A stretch of DNA of 36,012 nucleotides, taken from assembly GCA_958295485.1 (NCBI GenBank), contig CATQGX010000003.1, positions 1 to 36,012 of the forward strand, read 5' to 3'. A model generated the notes under the pieces. It made no database searches. It was given only the letters and a program-made list of their open reading frames with translations, and had not been told where the DNA came from. Made by a program: the position numbers and the translations under genes. Every line of letters begins with the position of its first letter. Within the stretch, counting starts at the first letter, position 1. This DNA is from an uncultured Gammaproteobacteria bacterium. GTDB lineage: Bacteria > Pseudomonadota > Gammaproteobacteria > Eutrophobiales > Eutrophobiaceae. Below are positions 8,331 through 15,458 of this stretch, in pieces.

Positions 8331-9068
8331 TCAGCTGACCTGCCACCCACAACGAGGGCAGAAATCTCTTGGGTGCAGGGTCGTCGGATCGTGACAGCTT
8401 GGACATTTGTAATATATCATACGCGGCCTGGCGGCATTCCTTGTGGTGCACCATACGTCCCTGCGCAGCGCCATGTGCCTGTCAAACATTTTTGCCTGTA
8501 CAAAGTCATATTCACACATGATTTTTTTACGGCTTATCAGTGACGTCCTGTAACACGTTCCTGTGTTGGACAACTTGAAGGATTCAAGGTACTTCCAAAT
8601 GTCGTCAAATCTGTCGTTTATGTCATCCATGGCTATGGTGGCATGGAATTTGAAATCATCAGCCCCGTCAATTTTCCTGTTCTTTGCCTTGCAAAACGGC
8701 ATGATTTTTTTTGACAAGGCACGTCTAAACTCGATCATTTCATCAGAGGGCAATATGCGTAGATAAATCACATGTTTTTGCTTTCTGGGAATAAAAAACC
8801 CACGGCGTTTCTCAAAATAACCGAGTCCATCCAACCTGTAATCCAATCGGGGGTATGCCAAACCTATATTCTTCATGGCCCGTATCACATCCCGTATGGA
8901 GCGGGTGGCAAACGGACCAAACATCGTAAGGTGTGGGACGGGCCTGTGTCTGGTAACGCCCGTCACATTAAACCTGCGGGACACATCATGAATCAGGTGT
9001 CTCACTTTGTGGCGTATGTCATCTGACAATCTGCATTCTATCAAGTAAGGATACAATACGCAGCTCAA
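8331..9068 (-). CDS. 2H phosphoesterase (LigT / 2'-5' RNA ligase-like) with C-terminal zinc ribbon
   Basis: The two hallmark motifs of the 2H superfamily are present: HLTMFGPF (His46, Thr48) and FHATIAM (His142, Thr144). These enzymes open or form 2',3'-cyclic phosphate or 2'-5' linkages in RNA. The core is the usual ~190 residues; a zinc ribbon (Cys222, 225, 237, 240) is added after it. That tail, YYKCPSCHDPTTLHPRD then FCPRCGWQVS, is the same module found alone in the microgenes at 5163-5261 and 27082-27180. The start is a TTG at 9068; a TATA-like GGTTAAATAG at 9080-9089 would also fit the in-frame TTG at 9056, and there is no ATG in this part. The substrate cannot be told from sequence; RNA repair or tRNA processing is the family's usual role. 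Confidence 0.85.
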   Translation of the reverse strand: MSCVLYPYLIECRLSDDIRHKVRHLIHDVSRRFNVTGVTRHRPVPHLTMFGPFATRSIRDVIRAMKNIGLAYPRLDYRLDGLGYFEKRRGFFIPRKQKHVIYLRILPSDEMIEFRRALSKKIMPFCKAKNRKIDGADDFKFHATIAMDDINDRFDDIWKYLESFKLSNTGTCYRTSLISRKKIMCEYDFVQAKMFDRHMALRRDVWCTTRNAARPRMIYYKCPSCHDPTTLHPRDFCPRCGWQVS

Positions 9069-9094
9069 CCCCGAATACTATTTAACCTATATGA

Positions 9095-9190
9095 TGTCAG
9101 AACTTGAAAATGTGCTAATCTAGCGTTCCCAGGTACGGATTTCCAGGCATGCTTGACGGCTACACACACGCACATTTTCAAGTTCTGACA
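9095..9190 (+). repeat. ~95-bp inverted-repeat element, copy B
   Basis: Perfect-ended copy: TGTCAGAACTTGAAAATGTG at the left and its complement at the right (20-bp arms). The interior reads TCTAGCGTTCCCAGGTACGG then ATTTCCAGGCATGCTTGACG, matching the reverse complements of copies C and D. Confidence 0.85.
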
Positions 9191-9192
9191 TA

Positions 9193-9286
9193 GGATGTTG
9201 AAGATGTGCCTGCGAGCAGGTTGCCAATCATACCTAGAAATCCTGTCTTGGGCCCGTTAGACACGCACATTTTCAAGTTCTGATGT
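9193..9286 (-). repeat. ~95-bp inverted-repeat element, copy C
   Basis: Abuts copy B in opposite orientation. The right arm is intact (GCACATTTTCAAGTTCTGA); the left arm has drifted (GATGTTGAAGATGTGC). The interior keeps the CTAGAAATCCTG...GGGCCCGTTAGA centre corresponding to copy B. Confidence 0.8.
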
Positions 9287-9416
9287 GATTCCTTTTCTAA
9301 TCCGGGTGTTTTTTAGGCATTAGAAAATCAACAATAGTCAAAAGTGTGGCAAATCCTGCCTACCAACGCAACGCCAGATCGATTACTACCGATAAACCCT
9401 AATCATTTAGGTGGCT

Positions 9417-9488
9417 TGTGCGGCAATTCTGATTTCAGGCACGCCTAAGATTCCAATTTAGGAGGTTTCAGGTGCAGTTACCGCATAA
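9417..9488 (-). repeat. ~70-bp imperfect palindromic element, copy 3
   Basis: Ends TGTGCGGCAA and TTACCGCATA are an inverted pair; the interior matches the other copies (GATTTCAGGCACGCC, AAGATTCC, GGTTTCAGGTGCAG). It sits 40 bp upstream of the PIN gene promoter box. Confidence 0.7.
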
Positions 9489-9504
9489 ACTATCATTAGG
9501 AGAC

Positions 9505-9516
9505 ATCTAAATATAA
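9505..9516 (+). promoter_or_regulatory. TATA-like box of the PIN-like gene
   Basis: CTAAATATAATAAC is centred ~22 bp before the ATG at 9531, giving a leaderless or near-leaderless start. Confidence 0.65.
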
Positions 9517-9530
9517 TAACGTTTTTTTAA

Positions 9531-10541
9531 ATGACAAGATTACAAATGGATGAAAAGGAAATTAGAGGATTGACACGAGTTTATCTAGATACTAACAAGT
9601 GGATAGAATTAGCACGAATCGTAAAAGGCAAGAATTCTGATACTACTAAAGTTGGTTCCAAATTACTTGATTTAAACAACAGGGGCGAAATTCTAATCCC
9701 GTTTTCATCCTTTAATTTCTATGAAATAACAAGAGTAAATAATAGGCGACAACGCGAAGAAATGATTGATTTTATGGTTGATGTTTCTAGGGGGTGGTTT
9801 TTCAAACCTGTTAGTAGATACTTCGGATATGAGGTTAGCAATGCGTGTTGGAAAAAACTAGGCCAGAGAAAACACTATGACATATTTCCAAACATCATAA
9901 CAAACAGGGCAGATTCTGTTCTAACAGGAGATGAAGGAAAACTCGCACTGCGCGACGATCATAATCCAACAAAAGAAGAAGCAACGATGATAAAAGAAGC
10001 ACAAAAAACTTGGGATAAGTATACAACAGATCTTGTTTCCATGAAAAAAATGTTCAAGTCAGAAGTGACCAAAAAATTTGCCGAAACCGACATGATGCTT
10101 ATTAACCAAGTTACAAAAAACATCGAATCGGATCGAAGCAATGATTTTGGAATTTCAAATTCTATGTTTGACAAATATAACCGTCTAAAATATACAATAG
10201 CATATTTGAATTATCATGTGCCAAAATTTTGTCTTCACAACAATGTTCCAATGGAAAAACTGGTCGATCCGAACCACGGACTTGAGCGTTTGGTTGAAAA
10301 CATGCCTGCATTGAACGTATGTGTTGAATTAAATAGTATTCGCGATAAGGAATCTCCAGAACGCCCTGTTGCCCGTAATGACTATTATGACATATTACAT
10401 TATGCCACAGGCCTGTCATATGCTGATGTTATGATAGGCGAAAAAATGTTTGGTAGTATTAGCAAAAGACAAAAACTAGACAAGAAAAACAAATGTTGCA
10501 TTTATACATCATTTAACGAATTATACAAACGTTGTACATGA
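9531..10541 (+). CDS. PIN-like nuclease-domain protein
   Basis: The 336-aa protein starts with a PIN-type strand and first acidic residue, VYLDTNKWIELAR (Asp20), and ends with the matching C-terminal acidic cluster NDYYDILHYATGLSYADV (Asp284, Asp287, Asp299) followed by a GEKMFGSI strand. In PIN domains these acidic residues bind metal for RNA cleavage. Between them is a long helical insertion (~residues 130-270), much larger than in VapC toxins (~130 aa in total), so it belongs with the larger stand-alone PIN-like proteins. No antitoxin gene accompanies it: the next 500 bp hold only remnants. It is AT-rich against a GC-rich background and lies directly after two ~95-bp elements, suggesting it arrived as a cassette. 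Role in defence is inferred from context only. Confidence 0.75.
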   Translation: MTRLQMDEKEIRGLTRVYLDTNKWIELARIVKGKNSDTTKVGSKLLDLNNRGEILIPFSSFNFYEITRVNNRRQREEMIDFMVDVSRGWFFKPVSRYFGYEVSNACWKKLGQRKHYDIFPNIITNRADSVLTGDEGKLALRDDHNPTKEEATMIKEAQKTWDKYTTDLVSMKKMFKSEVTKKFAETDMMLINQVTKNIESDRSNDFGISNSMFDKYNRLKYTIAYLNYHVPKFCLHNNVPMEKLVDPNHGLERLVENMPALNVCVELNSIRDKESPERPVARNDYYDILHYATGLSYADVMIGEKMFGSISKRQKLDKKNKCCIYTSFNELYKRCT

Positions 10542-11057
10542 TTACGTATGATCCACACAAGGCAGGAAATTACCGAGATCATAATGATCGACGGGTTCTA
10601 GGTCATCGACGGTGACAGCTCGCAGCTGGCATCAGGATTTGTCAAAAAAGATCGGCGGGTTAGTCTACCCGGACCTGACATTCTGAACCAGAACCAGGAC
10701 ACCCAGAAGAAGTATTCTAGGGTCCTGGCCGAAAACCCGATCTGCAAGATCTGCTATACCGCCGACGATTACTGGTAGCGCCACCCACCACAAGTGCCCG
10801 AAACGCAACCACTCCGCGATGATGCATCTTAGGTACAAGTGTCTAGGATCCGGCCCAGAGGTCCGGTTCTGTCCATGTCGGCCACAGCACCTGTGTTTTC
10901 CGTTTTCAGATTGGTGGGCAAAATCCAAACTCGTCGATATACAAGCGTGGAAACAACGGTTTGATTGTCCGGTTTAAAAAAGAGCATGCCAAAAAATGGG
11001 TTAAAGGGCGGATGTACCACGACGATCATCTCTGATGAAAAAAGTGGCTGTAATCCG
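10542..11057. other. Gene-poor stretch with decayed sequence
   Basis: No intact gene. The plus strand reads like broken coding sequence: LAENPICKICYTADDYW then stop, followed in another frame by HHKCPKRNHSAMMHLRYKCL, both cysteine-knuckle-like. About 10955-11057 is a diverged copy of the ~455-bp zinc-ribbon segment (for example GTAATCCGTCAGCCGGCC and the preceding GAAAAA block). Confidence 0.45.
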
Positions 11058-11249
11058 TCAGCCGGCCCGCTACCTGCTGCCGGGCCAGAAACGGTACCCC
11101 CCCCCCCCGGCCCCCATCTTTGAGGCCGGCCCGCACAACTCTTCCATGTCGGCCATCTCCTCGAGCCTGCTGATCTCCTCCGTGTACCAGTTTAGATACG
11201 GCCCTTGTGACGTGTAGACCGTCCCCACCACATCCATCAGCCCGGCCAT
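11058..11249 (-). pseudogene. Small protein gene with a degraded zinc-ribbon tail
   Basis: An in-frame run of 64 codons from an ATG at 11249 reads MAGLMDVVGTVYTSQGPYLN, WYTEEISRLEEMADMEELCG, then a glycine-rich linker made by a 12-C tract (11097-11108), and ends FWPGSR-stop-RAG-stop. This aligns exactly with the zinc-ribbon end CPGCGWQAG-stop of the microgenes: the two cysteines have become Trp and Ser, and the Trp codon TGG has become TAG. It is thus a remnant of a longer zinc-ribbon protein. The IS630-type element lies ~24 bp before its ATG and separates it from an AT-rich promoter-like stretch at about 12364-12390. Confidence 0.5.
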
Positions 11250-11273
11250 TTTTTCAAACTTGGAACAGCTTTA

Positions 11274-12361
11274 CTGCCGATCAAAAATAATTTCGCCTAT
11301 TTCGCCCAAAGGCAGAAAAGCTTAAAGATCACGGCGTATTTTTTCAACGCATGGGAAAGTTGGAGATCCTTGCGGAGGCATTGTGCAAAGAGAAAGATGG
11401 TAACGTCTGCACCAGGATCATCGCTGTGCGTTCCGTCCTGTTGGGCAACTCTACCGCGTCGACTGCCGCCACGGTCAACGCAACGCAACGCACTATACAG
11501 TTGTGGCTTGTAAGATTCAATGAGGACGGCATCAAAGGTCTCTATCCAGCTACAGGACGGGGACGCAAACCAAAAGCTTCGTACGCATGGGTCAGCAAGC
11601 TTGCAATCAGACTGTGCAACAAGGGAATGCTGACACCGAAAAAACTGCGCAGGTGGGTGCGTAGCAGGATCGGTCTGAGCTACAGCGTCGGCAACATCAG
11701 GAGGATCCTGCGGGAACTGGGCTTTTCGCGCAAGACATCCGTGGTAAAGCTGGGGGATGCGGCGGATGCAAAGAAGGTGACATACTGGCAGGCGGACACG
11801 AAAAGGGCCATTGCAGGCGCAAAAAGGGCCGGATTCATGATAGTCGTACAGGACGAATCGATATTCATCAGGGTCGGCGGCGACGGTGCAAAGCTCTGGT
11901 CGCCCATAGCCCAGAGGGTACGCGTGGAGAGATCAGGGCGGCGTGACAAGGTTGTGGTATGCGGTTCCATTGCGGACGACGGTACGAGACTGATGCGCAC
12001 ATACGACCGCTTCAACGGTGCAAACTTCGTCAGGTACCTGGAACTGGCGCGCCAAAAGTGGGGGAAGGTTCTGATGATCATGGACAACGCCTCGCAGCAC
12101 AAGACCAAAAAGGTCCGCAGATACCTGGAGCAGAATCCCGATGTCCGGATCCTGTACCTTCCGGTGGCCCGTCCCGAGCTCAGTGCGATAGAAGAGATAT
12201 GGAGGCAGGCCAAGTACCGGCTGATAACGTCCGAGTCCTACAGGACGCTTGACGATCTCAGACGTGCGGTATCGGAACACTTTCGAACATGCTCAATCAA
12301 CGTCGACATCTACACGTATCTTGCAAGGAGCGTCTGAGGCGAAATTATTTTTGGTCGGCAG
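11274..12361 (+). mobile_element. IS630-type insertion sequence, 1088 bp, apparently intact
   Basis: Terminal inverted repeats of 25 bp, CTGCCGATCAAAAATAATTT at the left (11274-11298, ending CGCCT) and the matching right end (12337-12361), differ at one position. Both ends are flanked by the dinucleotide TA (11272-11273 and 12362-12363), the target duplication expected for the IS630/Tc1-mariner group. One transposase gene fills the element and its stop codon overlaps the right repeat. Confidence 0.92.
11351..12337 (+). CDS. IS630-family transposase
   Basis: The 328-aa enzyme has an N-terminal helix-turn-helix region (residues ~1-75; TVNATQRTIQLWLVRFNEDG), a winged-helix middle (TPKKLRRWV...YSVGNIRRILRELGFS), and a DDE catalytic domain. 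Catalytic residues are Asp168 (VVQDES), Asp245 (MIMDNASQHK) and Glu281 (SAIEEIWRQAKYRL), so it is probably active. The closing motif fits the IS630 family LNPIExxWxxxK pattern with SAIEE in place of NPIE. Start ATG is preceded by GCTTAAAGATC about 27 bp upstream, a TATA-like box inside the element. The single unbroken frame contrasts with the dead IS4-like copy at 29-30 kb, so this is a recent arrival. Confidence 0.93.
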   Translation: MGKLEILAEALCKEKDGNVCTRIIAVRSVLLGNSTASTAATVNATQRTIQLWLVRFNEDGIKGLYPATGRGRKPKASYAWVSKLAIRLCNKGMLTPKKLRRWVRSRIGLSYSVGNIRRILRELGFSRKTSVVKLGDAADAKKVTYWQADTKRAIAGAKRAGFMIVVQDESIFIRVGGDGAKLWSPIAQRVRVERSGRRDKVVVCGSIADDGTRLMRTYDRFNGANFVRYLELARQKWGKVLMIMDNASQHKTKKVRRYLEQNPDVRILYLPVARPELSAIEEIWRQAKYRLITSESYRTLDDLRRAVSEHFRTCSINVDIYTYLARSV

Positions 12362-12451
12362 TATAGTAAAATTTTTAAGATTTAAAATTGTGTGCAGCTG
12401 TCCGACAATACAGGTACAAAATATGGCGGCATAACATGTCGTTGCTATTCA

Positions 12452-13106
12452 TCATCGAACCATCATCGCGGCCACGGCGGCCCCGGACACCGTGGCCGCA
12501 AGCATGAACGGGAGCGCCGGCATGGCCCACGTCACAAATACGCCGGACCTCTGCTCGTATTCAGAGTCCGGCGGGGGCGTCCTGAGGCTGATGGATCTCC
12601 TGCCTGATTCGGCGGCCTCTGCACAGAACGTGAATCTTTCGTGTGGGCGCCTCCTGTGTACCGAGTAGAACGCCGCGACCTTGACGTGCCACGGTACGCA
12701 GACTCCCGCAAACAGCCTACCCCGTACGGCATCCTCCGTGTTGTACCGCACGTTGTAGAAAAAGGCGGCCATGTGCTCCAGTACCAGCCCGCCAAAAAAG
12801 GCAGCCGCGGGCGTGATCACCGTATCGAACGACACCGGGTACACGACGGATACGGTCAGGACCGCCAGCGCGTCCGCACCCCCCCATGGGAAACAGCCTC
12901 CACACGGCAAGCGAGATGGCCGCGCCCGCCGCGAGGGAGAACAGCACGAAATAATCCGTTTCGTGCCAGTCAAGCGCGTACAGAGCGGCCCCCACACCCA
13001 TGCCCGCGATCCAGATGCCGTCCGGTATCTCGCGCGTCCGTACGTCATAGTACGAGGCGACCCCCAGCACCGCGATCAGCAGGGCCAGCCGCAGGACGTC
13101 AAGCAT
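12452..13106 (-). pseudogene. A24 prepilin peptidase (FlaK/PibD-like), split by a one-base frameshift
   Basis: The first frame (from 13106) gives a membrane protein with the first catalytic motif YYDVRTREIPDGIW, where Asp is one of the two catalytic aspartates of aspartic prepilin peptidases. The second motif, GGADA, appears only if one G is removed from a seven-G run near 12881-12887: LFPMGG-C-GRAGG becomes LFPMGGADALAVL. The second frame then runs on with transmembrane segments to a stop at 12452, giving ~218 aa in total, a normal length for archaeal preflagellin/prepilin peptidases. These cut the leader from type IV pilins or archaellins at the membrane. The start overlaps the stop of the upstream gene by 8 bp, so they form an operon. 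A homopolymer error, a real pseudogene or slippage are all possible. Confidence 0.85.
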
Positions 13107-13527
13107 CGGGGCACCGCACCGCCGCGTCGTACCACGGGTCCCGGTCGTAGCCTAGCGACTTTGCCAGGGCGGCCCTCTCAAGCCTGCGCTGTGCCTTTAC
13201 TATCCACACGTGCATCTCGTCTACGACGTCCTGGTGCTCCCCCAGCACGGACACGGTGTGCTGGTGCAGGCGGATTACGTTCTTGCGCGTGCGGTCCGCA
13301 AGCCCCTTTGAGCGCAGTGCGTGCGCCGCACTTTGTATGGTCTTTAGCGGGAACAGCAGGTTAAAGATGTCCGCCAGCGCATGCAGGGTATACGACACCT
13401 CCAGATCGGCCTCCTGTTGGTACCCGTACATCACGTATGCCTCCGCCAGGATGCAAAGGCCCAAAAGGCTGGTGTCAAGCCGCGTGCACAGTACCTTGCA
13501 TTTTCCCAGCAGGGTAAGCTCATACAT
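13099..13527 (-). CDS. Conserved-looking helical protein, co-transcribed with the prepilin peptidase
   Basis: I place the start at the ATG at 13527 (MYELTLLGKCKVLC), giving 142 residues; the open frame reaches 13701 but that part is the ~110-bp repeat discussed below. The protein is mostly helical: LDTSLLGLCILAEAYVMYGY, a mid region ALADIFNLLFPLKTIQ, and a charged C-terminal half (LHQHTVSVLGEHQDVVDEMH, VKAQRRLERAALAKSLGYD). No family recognised. It ends inside the first codons of the prepilin peptidase (8-bp overlap), which suggests translational coupling and perhaps a role in pilus or archaellum assembly, but that is only context. Confidence 0.65.
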   Translation of the reverse strand: MYELTLLGKCKVLCTRLDTSLLGLCILAEAYVMYGYQQEADLEVSYTLHALADIFNLLFPLKTIQSAAHALRSKGLADRTRKNVIRLHQHTVSVLGEHQDVVDEMHVWIVKAQRRLERAALAKSLGYDRDPWYDAAVRCPDA

Positions 13528-13551
13528 TGCGCCATGGCGGCCGCCGCCGCC

Positions 13552-13662
13552 ACAAAACCGCGTCTGGCCAGCACAGGTAAAAAATCCGGGGCCGCGTATA
13601 ACCGCGGCATGACCGTCGTCGTTGCAGGCCGCATTACCGGCGATATTGTCCCTTGACGTCCC
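13552..13662 (-). repeat. ~110-bp repeated upstream segment, copy 1
   Basis: On the minus strand this matches 14801-14911 on the plus strand: shared blocks AATGCGGCCTGCAACGAC, CGGTTATACG, a T-rich run and CCAGACGCGGTTTTGT. It lies directly before the 13527 start. Confidence 0.75.
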
Positions 13663-13828
13663 CGATGTATTGATTTCACAGGCAGCGCAAATCCTTTGCA
13701 ACGCTCCAGTGCGGGTTCTGCATTACACAAACATATGGAACCGTCCGTCATATCAACACGGGCACAAAAACACCCCGGACCGGTCCAGATTTACGCCCGA
13801 CGGGGGAGGCGAACAAAGTTGAGCAGCT

Positions 13829-13837
13829 CTTTTAAAT
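13829..13837 (+). promoter_or_regulatory. TATA-like box of the 13858 gene
   Basis: CTTTTAAATC lies ~25 bases before the ATG at 13858, consistent with a leaderless transcript. Confidence 0.6.
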
Positions 13838-13857
13838 CAAACATGTGTCGCTGATTA

Positions 13858-14508
13858 ATGGCCATCAAACCTTCAACCGTGGCGGTGTGGGCCATACCTG
13901 CGTCGGTATTTGTGCTGTCGGCCCTGCTGGTAGCGGCATACACGCAACAGGCACCCGGACAGGACGATTCGGACTGGAATCCGGTCATTGTAAACAATAC
14001 CATGGATCCCGAGGTAAAGCGGCAAATCGACGAGATTCTGGAAACGGTGTGGCAACTAAGGCAGCAGAACCGGATGTATGAATCGTCGGGGAGGGACGGC
14101 AAGGATGTGCAGGACGCCATCAGACAAAACAATGCGACCATACTCCGTCTAATGGAGCGGCTCGACGTGCTGTCCCCGCCGTCGCCGGTCGTGGAGATCT
14201 CCGAGGCGGACGAGGCGAGGATGAACGCGGCTATGACGATGCTTGTAATCATCGACATGCTGTTGGGGGGAATTGGAATTGACACGCCTTTGCTGGGAAT
14301 GGGGATTGATCGGTCCACCGGCACGTTGCACGTAATGATCGACATCGACCGGGCCGATCAGCATACGGAAAAATGGATCAGGGGGGTTGCACCATGGGTC
14401 AATTTTACGTTTACATATGCCAGGGATACCGCGTCGCTCCAGGGTGTGCCTGCAACCGGTATGCCGGACACCGCAACCCCGTGGCGGGAGACCCTCTGGA
14501 GAGTATAG
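13858..14508 (+). CDS. Membrane-anchored or secreted protein of unknown function
   Basis: The 216-aa product begins with a hydrophobic segment (residues ~8-28, VAVWAIPASVFVLSALLVAA) that serves as signal or anchor, so the remainder is probably outside the cell. A helical, coiled-coil-prone stretch follows (residues ~50-105: EVKRQIDEILETVWQLRQQN, then AIRQNNATILRLMERLDVL), a form seen in oligomeric surface proteins. The C-terminal half contains alternating hydrophobic strands (GTLHVMIDID, WVNFTFTYA). No known family recognised. A TATA box supports the start. It is divergent from the prepilin peptidase operon, which might hint at a surface-structure theme. Confidence 0.65.
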   Translation: MAIKPSTVAVWAIPASVFVLSALLVAAYTQQAPGQDDSDWNPVIVNNTMDPEVKRQIDEILETVWQLRQQNRMYESSGRDGKDVQDAIRQNNATILRLMERLDVLSPPSPVVEISEADEARMNAAMTMLVIIDMLLGGIGIDTPLLGMGIDRSTGTLHVMIDIDRADQHTEKWIRGVAPWVNFTFTYARDTASLQGVPATGMPDTATPWRETLWRV

Positions 14509-14800
14509 GCACCGGGGGCTGCCGTGCACGACATCCGTGGCCGCTACCGTTGTACGAAATACCGACGGCGGGACTGAAAACGGAATGACGGCACCGCATC
14601 AGCGCAATATGAAAACCGGGGGTCATCGTCGATTCGCAGCGAGTCGAACGGGTTACAACCGTGCAAAATGCGTCCCGATTCAGGCCAGATCCGACACGGC
14701 GCAAACGGACCGGCCGGAGACGGCCCCTTGGTTTTTGTCAACAGGGTAAAGAAAACCAGGTGCGATCCGGACGCATTCCGCTTGAATTGATGCGCCCAAA
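14509..14800. other. Gap with no recognisable gene
   Basis: Open frames here are short, overlap each other and lack any family signal. No repeat or promoter is obvious. Confidence 0.4.
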
Positions 14801-14911
14801 GGACGTTCATGGACGATATCCTCGAGAATGCGGCCTGCAACGACGGCCGTGCAACGGTTATACGTCTCTCCCGGCTTTTTTTACCCATGCTGACCAGACG
14901 CGGTTTTGTAA
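14801..14911 (+). repeat. ~110-bp repeated upstream segment, copy 2
   Basis: Plus-strand copy of the segment at 13552-13662. It covers the start region of the small membrane protein, as copy 1 covers the region just before the 13527 start. Confidence 0.75.
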
Positions 14912-15159
14912 AGTGGGGGCTGGTGGCTGTGCTGCCCGTCATAATCACGGTCATACTTTCACATCCGTCTCTACTTGACCGACACGCATTTTTATATTTC
15001 ATGTTCTATTTTTCGGCGATTTCGGTATTTGGCATCTCGGGAATGGCTGCATCATTCCTGAAAAGATCAAACCGTGTCACACTGGCGGTCTCTGCCGGAG
15101 CGGCGTTCGCGTATGTCTGTGGCATCTGGGTTTTGGTCATTTCACTTCCGTTACATTGA
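14809..15159 (+). CDS. Small membrane protein, three predicted helices
   Basis: The open frame gives 116 residues; the first ~27 are encoded by the ~110-bp repeat, so the true start may be the ATG at 14887 (MLTRRGFVKWG), giving ~90 residues. Helices: WGLVAVLPVIITVILSH, FLYFMFYFSAISVFGISGMA, and LAVSAGAAFAYVCGIWVLVI. Positive residues before the first helix and between helices two and three (LKRSNR) suggest a defined topology. No family recognised. Not clearly in an operon; the next gene is convergent. Confidence 0.55.
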   Translation: MDDILENAACNDGRATVIRLSRLFLPMLTRRGFVKWGLVAVLPVIITVILSHPSLLDRHAFLYFMFYFSAISVFGISGMAASFLKRSNRVTLAVSAGAAFAYVCGIWVLVISLPLH

Positions 15160-15201
15160 CCCGCAGGTGACAGTTTTTGGCGCATCTGGCCCGAAAGATG
15201 C

Positions 15202-15268
15202 CGGGACGGATCCGGAGCAAAGGATCAAAAAACCCGGCGGGCATCATGATGCCCGGGAATCCGTCCCG
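15202..15268. repeat. Nested inverted repeat with an 18-bp perfect palindrome
   Basis: An outer stem pairs CGGGACGGAT (15202-15211) with ATCCGTCCCG (15259-15268). Inside it lies the perfect palindrome CGGGCATCATGATGCCCG (15238-15255). It is in the gap between two convergent genes (15160-15458), where it could act as a transcription-end hairpin or a protein-binding site. The rest of that gap shows no gene. Confidence 0.6.
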
Positions 15269-15458
15269 GGGACGGCGGACCGGCACTTTCAGGTTCCGAC
15301 ATGTCACCAAGCACATGTCCGGAACGTCCCGGGAAATACGGGACGGCGGACGGGGAAGGAACCCGAAATGCGGGGGCAGAACGGCGGGGGGTGGGCAGGT
15401 AAACCGGGCACGGATCTACAAAAAGAGACGGAGAAAGAGAGGCGTCACAGAACAGGCA

